Of a DNA stretch of 64,000 bases, positions 33,411 through 43,099 are shown piece by piece. This stretch comes from Crossaster papposus (Eukaryota > Echinodermata > Asteroidea > Velatida > Solasteridae). The position numbers and the translations under genes are program-made. The stretch is taken from assembly GCA_037893245.1 (NCBI GenBank), contig JBAIAA010000661.1:363001-427000 (forward strand). The letters run 5' to 3'. Below the pieces are notes generated by a model. It made no database searches, was not told the DNA's origin, and saw only the letters and a list, made by a program, of their open reading frames with translations. Every line of letters begins with the position of its first letter. The stretch's first letter is position 1.

Positions 33411-33845
33411 TTAGTGATCACGATTTGAGCCACGATTGGACCCCGACGGGTATATACAGCCCGACTGACCAATGGACTTCGTTGTTTCTTGAACTTCTAC
33501 AGAGTGAAGACTACAACCCACAATCAGATCGCAGCGCATCTCAACACCAGAGGTGGTGTTTGTCTTGTCCAAGGTTGATCCCGATCACCACGATTTGGAA
33601 GCACGATTAGATACATTAGATCACGATCCATTACGATCTGATGCGATGATCACGATTGAAAATTAATCGTGTTGGTCGTAGAAAATGTTTGAACCGTCCA
33701 CAACTTGTCTACGATCAACACGATGATTGCCACGACTGACCTCAAGATCTGATAAGATGCGATAGGATCACCACGATTACTCTACGATTAATAAGACCAC
33801 GATTTCAATCGTGGCGCGAATCGTGATAGTGGGAACCTAGCATTA
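33411..33845. mobile_element. Word-rich element (CACGAT / ATCGTG), abutting the previous one
   Basis: Begins exactly where the ACGAAT element ends. The right end, read inverted, is AATGCTAGGTTCCCACTATC followed by ACGATTCGCGCCACGATTG; the left side has the weak counterpart TGATCACGATTTGAGCCACG. CACGAT, ATCACG and TACGATC recur about every 8-12 bp between 33590 and 33830. Both elements start (A/G)ATGC..TTCC.CAC, so they look related although the words differ. Confidence 0.6.
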
Positions 33846-34365
33846 CTGACAAATGTAGCCTGTTCGTTGCGTCGCGCGCGTCGGGGTGGCTGCCTATATA
33901 ATGCTTGTAACGTATAACGTCACATGTCATATCCCGCTTAGGTCAAAGGTGACTGTGCAATGCGTGACATTCTGCCAGTATCGCGCGGCAAACAAAAACG
34001 TTACTACATCCCGCGGTATGAAAGCCTAAGTGCAATACATGTATATGCACTGTACAATTGCACAAAGGGATGTCGTGGTAGGTTTCCGCGAGGCCGCGAA
34101 AAGAAAAGGTGCAATGGGATTACGGCTATTGTATTGTAATCCTTCCTTCCTTCCTTCCTGAAACCGGAAGAGCTAAACAAGATGACCCCTCATCCCTGAA
34201 GACCTTCCACAGAGAAGAAACACCATGTTAACTTTACGAGTATAGAATCAGCACGATGCTGCAAGCGCAATGTCCTAAAGACAGGGCATTGTATAAGTGG
34301 CTATAGTGTTCACGTTCAATCCATTTTAAACTTATGCTAAATAAACTATTCTGGTTTGTTGTTGA

Positions 34366-34518
34366 GTCGCCAAGCACACATCAGACTAATTTATTTAACA
34401 TAAGTTTAAAATTGATTGATATATGGACGAATTCGATCGCTGAATGCTGCCTTTCGGAAGACGAATAAGATTCGTAATGACGAATTGAATATTACTGACC
34501 CGGTGTTTAAAAAGGGTG
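34366..34518 (+). repeat. Dispersed repeat (TTGGTAAAAGCGTGTG family), copy 5
   Basis: CAAGCACACATCAGACTAAT, ACATAAGTTTAAAATTGATT, GACGAATTCGATCGCTGAAT and CCGGTGTTTAAAAAGGGTGA. Confidence 0.65.
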
Positions 34519-34640
34519 ACTAAACGCACAATGTTCTCTCGGACGAAATTTGATATGAGAGTTGGTGATTTTGAATAAAACGTGTTTTAAAATATCCGGG
34601 AAAACCTATATTTCCCCTATATGCCGCACGAACAGCCATG

Positions 34641-34642
34641 AC

Positions 34643-34675
<33 letters not shown>
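34641..34675. repeat. (ATT)n microsatellite
   Basis: About eleven ATT units. The poly-isoleucine open frame across it is a shadow. Confidence 0.95.
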
Positions 34676-34676
<1 letters not shown>

Positions 34677-34732
34677 TGTTGTTTCAAATGTATTAATGGT
34701 GTGCGACCGCTACCATTGCGGGAGCTCACTGT

Positions 34733-35131
34733 AGGGCTGCGAATATTTGTTTCCCAAACGTAACTGGCAGATTCATGAATTATTCAGTAGTTTGGATGAA
34801 AAGTTATGATTATTCATCGGAATAAAGCATGACGTCACAGTATTGCTGTTATTTAGTTACCTAGTTACATTAAATCACTTTAGAACAAATGTTGTCGAGC
34901 TGATATACGTAGTGTAGTGGACAGTGGGATGGGCTATGGATCAAAGATCCCTGGTTCAAATCCTGCTGTAGGTCACCTCGTTTTTCCTAGTCAAATTGAT
35001 ATCTTTGGAGTATTTTTAATTTAAGGGGGGGAAAGACATAAAACCTAAGTGTTGAACAGTGTTCAATGCAACTACTGAATAATTCATGAATCTTCCAGTT
35101 CGGGTTTGGAAGAAAAAAAATTGCGTCCCGG
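34733..35131. mobile_element. TIR element carrying a tRNA-like pol III module, copy 1
   Basis: TIRs of about 60 bp (GCGAATATTTGTTTCCCAAA..AGATTCATGAATTATTCAGT) enclose a tRNA-like stretch with A-like box TAGTGTAGTGG (34910-34920) and B box GGTTCAAATCC (34953-34963). The same arrangement recurs inverted at 40252-40662, so the pol III part moves with the TIRs and is not a chance SINE hit. Confidence 0.7.
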
Positions 35132-36746
35132 CCAGGGAAGAGACATTATCATTAGAGTATTCATTTTAGATAACTCTTTATATCAGAATGTCGTGATAAG
35201 GAGCCCTTCACTCTTTGGCATGAATATACTGTTTGTAGGTTTTCTTGATCAATTTCGGCAATTGAGCAGCCAATTTAAGGTTCGTGTTTTGGAATTCAAG
35301 TGATTTTGCCCCTCCAGTTTGTATCGTGTTTCAAATTCGGAATTCGGGTATTCAACTTGGTTTCATGGAATAGCAATGTGTTCAATTTAGCATATCGTCG
35401 TTTCTTGTTCGTAAACGCAGAATCATTTACCTTATCAAATAAAAGCTGGTTCGACTCTAAATTTTTGCTGATTAGTTTTGTTTTGTTTTTTTCAATTTTG
35501 CTCAATGAGAATTTGAATAAGAACGACAATAAAATGCGAACAAACAGACAAACAAATAAATCGTACTAGATATCTGTTGTGTATCTTCACTTGTCTTATA
35601 AGTCAGCCAAACCTTTTCGTTTCAATGTTTATTAATGTTCATTTATGTTTATTTGTTTGATTGTTTGTTTTTTGTTTATTGGTTATCTGACTAAGGCCTA
35701 ATTTGTTATTGTGTTGATATTTCATTGGGTTTGTTTGGTATCCCGGTTTCTTATTGTCGACTCCCGTGCTAATAAGTGAACCGTATTTATGCCTTTGAAA
35801 TAAAGGAAATACAAGTTTAACAGTGTTTTAGATTGCACAAATGAAGGAAATGACTGTCCAGTATAAATGAATTTGAATGACCGAACACACGCTTTGAAAA
35901 ATCTCCTACAGAAATTAAATGTTGTTTTGTTGAACTTGTTAAATTGGATGGTTATTATTTATTTTTTTAATCTAATGGCCGTTTCCAGCAGTATTCGATT
36001 TTGACCGAAATTGACTGGGACAATCTATAGTACGAGTCTGGGCGATATTTTCTTTTCATCATCTGCTCGCTTTCTATAAACCAAAATGCGGAACCGCGTT
36101 TTCACGCTTGCCGTTCACGCTCACCATTATCACAAAAACGACGTAGGTGACACTTAAATTGGCAATATCGACTTCTTTGTTGTCGCATAAATTGAGTTAC
36201 TTGGCATGAAAGGAAGAGTGGCAAGTTACGAGGCAATTGCGCCGACATCAAATCTGCCGACATTACACGCGTCACTTATGCGTCAGGTTTCCTGTATACT
36301 GATAAGGAGGGCAAAGTGGGGAAGCAAGAAATGGGAAACTGATTGGCAAACAACGAACTAACAAACAAACAAAACAAACAACAACTCATCTAATTTCATG
36401 GGTCTAGGTTGGTTCTCATTCGATGTCGCTCGGTCCCTAGCTCGTTCTGTTGATAGATTGCCTCGCCTGTTATTATAAATGTGGATCGATTACAACTCTT
36501 GGTTCATGGTTGTCAGGCTTATTATAGTCCATTATAGGCTGGTTCCTCCTATTCGGGCATTACATTGTACAGTGTGTGGTGTATACAGAATCTGTTGGAA
36601 CCCTGATTATTCCTGTACTGGCACATTACAGAACCGAGAGAGCCCAATCAATCTAATGCAATTTCTGGAACATTATGTGTTTACTATAGCTCTATGTTTA
36701 AACAGACCGGGGGCTTGTCGACGTTTCGCTATATTTAATAGCCAGT
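35132..36746. other. No gene or repeat recognised
   Basis: AT-rich, with TTTGTTTG-type low-complexity stretches. No domain-bearing frame and no repeated unit seen. Confidence 0.4.
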
Positions 36747-36884
36747 CCCCCCCCCCCCCCCCCCCCGACCCACGCCAGTTTGATACTCTGTTGTTAAGGA
36801 GTTATGTCGTTCCGGCCAAATAACTGCAGTTTGAACAATTTCAATGTTACAACGCATGCACGATGCCGGGGGGGGGGGGGGGGG
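36747..36884. repeat. Facing poly-C and poly-G tracts
   Basis: 20 C (36747-36766, then GACCCACGCC) and 17 G (36868-36884, then TGGGTGCGG) lie about 100 bp apart and could pair as a hairpin. Confidence 0.85.
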
Positions 36885-39080
36885 TGGGTGCGGAGGGGGG
36901 CCCTTCGAGGCTGTGATTGCGAAACGCTGTGGTACCGTCCATTCTCAAAATAGGGGGGAACCATTTTTTCACTCGAAAATAAGAGTTTTTTGCATCCAAT
37001 CTTAACATCTTGTCTTTTGTAGTTGTACAAGGTTGTTATTTACCTTAATGTTTATCATCCAATGACAAAAATTGTATTGAAAATGAAAAAAGCAGTCGAA
37101 AAAATTAAGCGTTGACGTACCGTTGATGCGCGTGGAGATTGTGCACAAATACTCAAACGACGTTGACAAATACCTCCCCTAAAAAGGGCAATAATAATCG
37201 ATAAATTGTGAAAAATCGTGCTTCGACCCCACTCACTTTTTTCCATGGATACGTTAAAAAGGGATGTAGCAGTGATATACTGAATTTTTAAAAAAATCTG
37301 CCTGTGACCCCCTTGCGTTTTATCGTGTTGTTTTCGAACGAAAATGGCAGAAAATGACATCGCCCCAACAAAAATTCGTGTAGATCGTGCCTGTGTACCT
37401 GGCTTTGCGGACGTTATATGAATCACTGAATTCGGGGAGCGAGCGCGGAGCAAATTTGTACGTGTTTCAATGGTACGCTTCGAGGTAGCGATCTATACGT
37501 ATTTACTGTGTGAGATGTGTGGCTCATGAGCGTGGAAGAACGAATGAGATATACATTTCAACGTTGGTGGCGCACTTTGTTGGGCCCCCCCTCCGCCCCC
37601 CCCCCCCCCCCCCCCCCCCTGCACGATGCATGACAATCATGTACATTGTGTAGGCCTATTCGTTGTTCACAACGTGACACTGCAATCCAATCATCAATCT
37701 TATTTTATCCCAAATATAACAAACATACTTTAAATGCAGAACATAGCCCACATTTTCACAATAACGTATGTTATTGATCAGTACATTGCAACAAGTAAAT
37801 AATTACCTTCAAACCGAAAAATCGGCGATTTCGAATCCCACTATTCCTAGCACGTTCGCAACTCCACGGTCCGCCATCTTGAATGTTGATGTCATTTCGA
37901 GAAGTCATCAGATGGGCAAAATGTATACCCATTTTGAGGCAATATCATATTTGAGGGTATAATGCCTATTTTGTTGTACGCTGCAAGATCAACATGACCT
38001 ATATAGCTATAGGCAAATGTTCTTTCTTACACTAACGTTGCTTACAACTTCAATATTTTTGGTGGCACAATTAAAAGGTCAAAGTTACTTTTCAAAGGGT
38101 ACTGGTCAAATCGCCACTTAAATTGGGTAAGAAAATTCTCAACTTTTGTACCCAACACATTTACTCAGCAGATTTTGGCACTTTGTTTTCAGAGTGCAGA
38201 TGGTTGTTATCGAGTCCAAATAGAGCAGTGGTGGGTATTTTGTGAGAACCCAGTAGACCCGGGTATATTTATTCCGGGCAGAGGTTGTAACAAAGGTTTG
38301 TTCAAAACATCACCAGAGGTAAAATAATGTATTAGCAAAAAGGCTAAATTACACGAGTAAAAATGTATGGAGTATTTAGCGAATAACGCAATTACAAACA
38401 TTATACATAAACATGTATATTTTTATTACAGGTATATTCAGCAAAGATGTTCGAAGGCAGTCGGAGAGCTACTACGTATTGGAGATTCTTGCACAACAAC
38501 TTCCAGTGGTTTCACATTTCGGTTCGTTAGTAAGACAACCATTCCGGTGTACATTGAATTTCGGACTATGTAAAATCTAGACTCGTTGGTATAGCACTGC
38601 GCAGCACGCTTAATTAGGCGATGATCATGATCATTAGGAGAGTGACTTGTCACGTGAGAGGGTTTAACCAATAGTAGGGATTTTCAAATGAGTCTAATGT
38701 TCATATCACACCAAAAGGATCCGTTGACTTTGCACTTTATTTATTGCTTCCGGGGTTGTTGTGCACATTTGGACTCGCCCATTATATCAACAAATCAGTT
38801 TCAGACGGTTTTCAGTCCGGGTTTTACAAATTAGCGGGCTACAAAAACCGATGCTTCATCCTCATTCATGATTGCATTATCAAATATCAGGTCGCTTGCA
38901 AAGCCAATCAATAATGATCCTATTTGACAAGTATTCACGAACAAATGGCTTGTCATCTTAATAACCTGATCAGAGACCGACCATTTGCTAATGTGTACAA
39001 TATGTATCATTATAGGTTAAGTCGCATAATCTTCACTTCAAACGGTATAATTCGGTTGGTAACATCCAGTAAAAGCATCG
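36885..39080. other. Unassigned; poly-C tract at 37585-37619
   Basis: Contains a 35-nt CCCCCCTCCG..C(25) tract. The 37055-37453 minus-strand open frame (132 codons) shows no domain. Nothing else recognised. Confidence 0.4.
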
Positions 39081-39387
39081 TTAAAGGTAGGATACACCAT
39101 TGGTAATTGCTTGAATTATTATTAATGGGTGGATTTGGGAGGTTGTACTTTATAGTAAACATCGTTTAACTGACCTGTCCGAACTAAATTTTACGGTGTT
39201 CGTTTTCAATCGGCGTCAGGCAGTTGTTCTTGTTTTTCTTGTTAAATTTTTTGGAACAATTACAGAATAATTAGCTCACTAATTTTGTCGAATGCCTAGA
39301 ATCATTATTTACTTTTAAGTGAGATATGTTTTAATAGCATGGTAGTAATAATTGTCGATATCTGCAAATGGTGTACCCTACCTTTAA
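39081..39387. mobile_element. MITE family A, copy 2 (internally deleted)
   Basis: TTAAAGGTAGGATACACCAT and inverted ends are complete, but the GC palindrome core is missing; about 307 bp against 365-405 in intact copies. Confidence 0.85.
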
Positions 39388-39562
39388 CATAAATGTGAAA
39401 TTCGTTGGCATTAGTAGCACTAAATCTTGTTTTGTTACCCTGAGAATGCCTAAGTCGTGCATATCGCGTGAAAAATGTCCTATGCAGAATCATTCAGAAA
39501 TTTGTGAAACCTAAAAGTAAGTTATAAACTAAGAGAGCCAACCACGTGGCGTAGCGAAATAC

Positions 39563-39587
39563 GGGGGGGGGGGGGGGGGGGGGGGGG
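39563..39587. repeat. Poly-G tract
   Basis: 25 consecutive G, then TGGGTG. It sits next to the broken edge of the MITE copy at 39640. Confidence 0.95.
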
Positions 39588-39639
39588 TGGGTGTTCATAA
39601 ACCCCAATATTTTCCCTCAGTCGACATTTCGAGCCTCAG

Positions 39640-39853
39640 ACGGCGATCGCGAAAAAACAAAGATGACATATGAATAACTGCTCGACGCCAGTTAAAAACA
39701 AATGCTGTTTTTCGTGCTTTTCTCGGCATCCATGATTGTAAAACTTCGGACAAGTCAGTTAAACGATATTTACTATAAAATACAACCCCCCAAATATATA
39801 CATTCATGATAATTCAAGCAATTACCAATGGTGTGTCCTACTCCTACCTTTAA
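39640..39853. mobile_element. MITE family A, copy 3 (half)
   Basis: Begins inside the GC palindrome (CGGCGATCGCGAAAAAAC) and runs to the right TIR GGTGTGTCCTACTCCTACC. The left half is absent and replaced by the poly-G neighbourhood, which suggests a break at the palindrome. Confidence 0.8.
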
Positions 39854-40251
39854 CTAAATGTATGTAAAACATGATGCGTGCGCATACTGCCGGGCACATT
39901 TGAATACAGATGTAAACAGAGGGCACATCGTCTATAAATCTGAAATTGTAACCATGATTGGTGAAATAGGCCTACACAATGTGTACACTAACAGTGAATT
40001 GATAAAAGTAGGCGATTTTGAAGTGAACTGTTTAAGGCGATGATGTCTTGGTGTTGATCACATTTTGATCATGATGCCAGTCATCCCCGCTCCCTTTACG
40101 AGTTCTGCTCAGAAGAAAAATATGCAATACAAAAATGCCAAGACAAATTTAGCAAATTTGATTTCAATATTCCGAGGAAAGTAACCAGGAAATGCCACAG
40201 ATTGCACCACAGAGCATCTAGAATTCAAATTTGTCACGGGAACCTTAAGCG

Positions 40252-40662
40252 GGCCGCGAATATTTTTTCCCCCCAAACCTAACTGGTAGATTCATGAATT
40301 ATTCAGTAGTTTCGTTGATCACTGTACAACACTTCGGTTCTAGATCTCTTTTTTCCCTTAAATTAAAAATACTCCGAAGATATCAATTTGACTAGGAAAA
40401 ACGAGGTGACTTACAACAGGATTCGAACCAGGCAGCGATCTTTAATCCACAGCCCATCCCACTACACTATACGTATAGCAGCTCGAAAACAGCTGTTATT
40501 TAAAGTGATTTAATGTAACTAGTTACCTAAATAACAACAATGCTGTGACGTCATATTTTATTCCGATGAATAAACATAACTTCATCCAAATAATCATCCA
40601 AACTACTAAAAATTTATGAAATCTGCCAGTTACGTTTGGGAAAAAGATATTCGCGGCCCGGG
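40252..40662. mobile_element. TIR element with tRNA-like module, copy 2 (inverted)
   Basis: GCCGCGAATATTTTTTCCCC..ATTCATGAATTATTCAGT at the left. The right end is CGTTTGGGAAAAAGATATTC and GCGGCCC. The module on the minus strand has B box GGTTCGAATCC (40419-40429, a perfect match to the consensus) and A-like TAGTGTAGTGG (40460-40470). The right end meets the next element in a palindrome. Confidence 0.7.
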
Positions 40663-41030
40663 CCGCGAATTTTATTTTCCCAAACCACATCGCCATAGAA
40701 CTGGTTTTTAGCGCATCTGATTGGCTATCTGTTACGTCATGGTAGTAAATTTTACTCTCAATTTATTGACCCTAGGAATTGCAACTTATTGACCCTAGGA
40801 CTCTGGGTTTTATTGACCCTAGGCCGACTCTCCACTTTTTGACTCTAACCCTAACCCTAACCCTAACCCTTTTTGACCCTAGGACTCTGGGCTTTTTTTT
40901 AACCTAGTACACGTCATGCAATGCGACACATGGATAAATGGATGACGTAGATGTTAAACAACCAATCAGATGCGCTAAAAAACAGTTCTATGACGATGTC
41001 GTTTGGGAAAGAAATTCGCGCTTGGGCCGT
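40662..41030. mobile_element. TIR element with telomere-like core
   Basis: TIRs of about 75 bp: GGGCCGCGAATTTTATTTTC..CCATAGAACTGGTTTTTAGC and, inverted, ..CGTCATAGAACTGTTTTTTA. It shares the terminal GGGCCGCGAAT..CCCAAAC with the preceding element. Inside, TTGACCCTAGG repeats about five times around a CCCTAA array. Confidence 0.7.
40844..40871. repeat. Interstitial telomere-like array (CCCTAA)4
   Basis: CTAACCCTAACCCTAACCCT inside the TIR element. It matches the metazoan telomere unit; given the neighbouring TTGACCCTAGG words it may be local repeat drift rather than a telomere relic. Confidence 0.85.
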
Positions 41031-41579
41031 AGACCCCACGTCGTAAACAGCTTCGCGCTCGCTCGGCTCTGAGTCGCAAATTCACTTCTACCCTCAGCAC
41101 CCCCCCCCCCCCCCCCCCCCCCATGAAAATATCTTCGCTATGGCCCCTGGTCAACCAGCAATATTGTTGATTACCAGCCCTATAGAACTACTCGTTGGGG
41201 TATTTAAGGCTTCGAAGACGGTTATGTTCAGGATTCGGAGGATATAATAGCGTCGGCCAAAGCTCTGGCTTATTTTCACTGGTCGAGCTAAATCCAAACA
41301 CTTCCGGCATCGCAGCGCCATTCAAGGTCCTTGCCTATAAGAGCCTTTATCAACTTGTTTGACATCCTTGGCCACGCAGCGCTTTTACAAGCTTTCTAAT
41401 GATAGCTCTTAAACCCCTGCGGGCACTGGGCAAGATCCGTGGTCATTTTGGCGCAAAGATCCATGCGCCCAATCAGAGCCTTCGTTACAGACCAAGGCAT
41501 GCGAAGCAACATCGACCCCAGGCATGAAATTGCAGTTTTTCATTCATAAAACGCCGTAGTTGGCTTACAAACAAACAAG
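41031..41579. other. Poly-C tract and unassigned sequence before the helicase-like start
   Basis: A 23-nt C tract at 41100-41122. The 450 bp after it is of higher GC and may hold 5' untranslated or promoter sequence of the helicase-like frame; no motif is clear. Confidence 0.35.
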
Positions 41580-41727
41580 ATGGCGGACGATTCTCAATTC
41601 GATTTTTTGAAGGAAAACATTTGCGAAAAGTTCCGTGTTCCGTGCCTAAATGGCCTACCAAAACGCACCCTGAGGGCGTACTATAAGGAAGGCAAGGATG
41701 TCATAGTGTGTTATAAGACTGGGAGCG
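41580..41727 (+). pseudogene. RecQ-like SF2 helicase N-terminus (first exon or broken copy)
   Basis: Starts at ATG 41580 in good context (CAAGATGG). It reads MADDSQFDFLKENICEKFRV then LNGLPKRTLRAYYKEGKDVI and VCYKTGSGRFPMYQ. The layout 'Q/K..TLRAYxEGKDVxVCxKTGSGKSxxYQ' is the start of motif I in RecQ-like DNA helicases. Here the Walker A reads KTGSG-R-F and lacks the essential Lys-Ser at 51-52. A donor-like G|GTAGAT falls right after G50's first base (41727), so this could be exon 1 with motif I completed by a later exon; none was seen before the LINE at 43100. The frame otherwise runs on to 41879 without domain similarity. Pseudogene is the safer call. Confidence 0.45.
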
Positions 41728-41879
41728 GTAGATTCCCGATGTACCAGCAGACAATTATTGGCTTTTTCACCCGATTATTCCGAAGTTCTTCTGCAACACG
41801 CATTTCTATTGGTCCATCCGCTTGGACATCTAAGGTGTTCTCACAAAATTTCATCCTCCCACGTAAAAATTTTAATTAA

Positions 41880-42187
41880 TCGTAAAAATTGTAGAAATTA
41901 ACGTATAAAACGTGAAATAAAGCTTTGCCATTATATATACAGAATGAGAAACATAAAAAACTGAAAAGCTACTTAAACGCCAATACCCTTTTTGGATGGC
42001 AAGGAAATACATTGCAGGCCCTTATTGCCAGTGCCGCAACGAATAATACATGCGTCATTATATATATAGCGTTGCTAAGCAACTACCACAGGTGTCAAAG
42101 CGACGAGAGCTAAAAGGCAAACGTGACTTGATTCAAAATATATTACTAAACAACCAAATTCGCCGAGCATAAAACGCATGCAAAGTC
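41880..42187. other. No feature recognised
   Basis: Downstream of the helicase-like frame. AT-rich; no exon that would supply the missing helicase motifs. Confidence 0.35.
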
Positions 42188-42270
42188 GAATTCAATTAAT
42201 CTCCTGACGACGGGCAGAATAAACTGTCCAAAAACGTTGAGTTTCCACCGGTTCCTTTCAAAACTACAAC
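42188..42270 (+). ncRNA. Penelope-type segment with degenerate hammerhead-like core, copy 2
   Basis: CTC + CTGACGA (42204-42210, intact CUGANGA box), helix II CGGGCAG / CTGTCC around AATAAA, then AAAAAC (GAAAC expected), then GTT-GAG. Here the G12 position is lost while the first box is kept, the opposite of the copy at 22350. Helix I pairs CTC with GAG. It continues TTTCCACCGGTTCCTTTCA like copy 1. Confidence 0.5.
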
Positions 42271-42280
42271 TCACAAAGAG

Positions 42281-42545
42281 AAATAGGCACTTGGGGAGAC
42301 AATCCTATAGAGATGTATATACACAAACTTGAAACAGTCCTAACTTGTTTACCCTAACCCTTTTATCTATATGATCTTCAAGATTTATGCTATTTAGACC
42401 AAAATCTGTCGTTCTAGGACAAAAATAACCCCCAAATATCGTGTTTTAGGGTAGCTATAGGGAGACACTGAAATGTCTTCCTAAGTGCCACTGTCTCCTT
42501 AATACCTAAAAACTTATGCTAAATTGTCTCCCCAAGTGCCTATTT
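42281..42545. mobile_element. TIR MITE (GGGGAGAC words), 265 bp
   Basis: Ends AAATAGGCACTTGGGGAGAC and its inverse, 23-25 bp. GGGAGACA and TGTCTCC recur inside with CTAAGTGCCACTGTCTCC. No coding part. Confidence 0.75.
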
Positions 42546-42555
42546 GGAAGAATTT

Positions 42556-42908
42556 ACCACACCCTAAAAGCAGATTGGTAGAAAATAACCAATTGATTGG
42601 TAGATTATGTGTCCAACTAGTAATACATTGGTCAATTTTTACCAAAATGTTTGGTTTTGTTTTGGTATTAAAGTGACCACTATTTTGGTTAAATTTGACC
42701 AATAAGGTTGTTTCACGTTCCGTCAGCGCAAAAAGGGGTACGCAACTTACCTGGATGATAGCGTGTTATGGGTGTTCCCCTCTCCTACATGTAGTAGGCC
42801 TACAGAGGGCGCTCTACTGAGCATGCGCAACTGGAACGTGAAACAACCTTATTGCATTAGTTAGACACATATCTACCAATCGGTTATTTCAACCAATTTA
42901 GGGCGCAC
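42556..42908. mobile_element. Word-rich TIR element (ACCAAT / ATTGGT), split
   Basis: Left CCCTAAAAGCAGATTGGTAG..AACCAATTGATTGGTAGA and right, inverted, CCCTAAATTGGTTGAAATAACC..GATTGGTAGATATGTGTC. ATTGGT/ACCAA words fill the left part. A second element (42701-42853) lies inside it. Confidence 0.65.
42701..42853. mobile_element. Small nested TIR element, 153 bp
   Basis: AATAAGGTTGTTTCACGTTC and its exact inverse at the right (GAACGTGAAACAACCTTATT). Non-coding. It interrupts the ATTGGT element, so it is younger. Confidence 0.8.
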
Positions 42909-43099
42909 ACGGTGCTACGGCAAACAACTCATCTTATTACTTTTGATTACATTGGTATACGAAAACGCATTTCTAATAAGACCGGTGTCGCGTAAATTGT
43001 GATGCAATCAAGCAAACTCAGTCGAAACTCAGCAATTCACAAGAATACCGATGAGTTACCACAATGCAAACTCAGTGGCGATTATAAAATAAATTTAAT

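Noticed and set aside
37055-37453. 132-codon minus-strand frame
   Set aside because: No recognisable domain, and composition no different from surrounding non-coding sequence.
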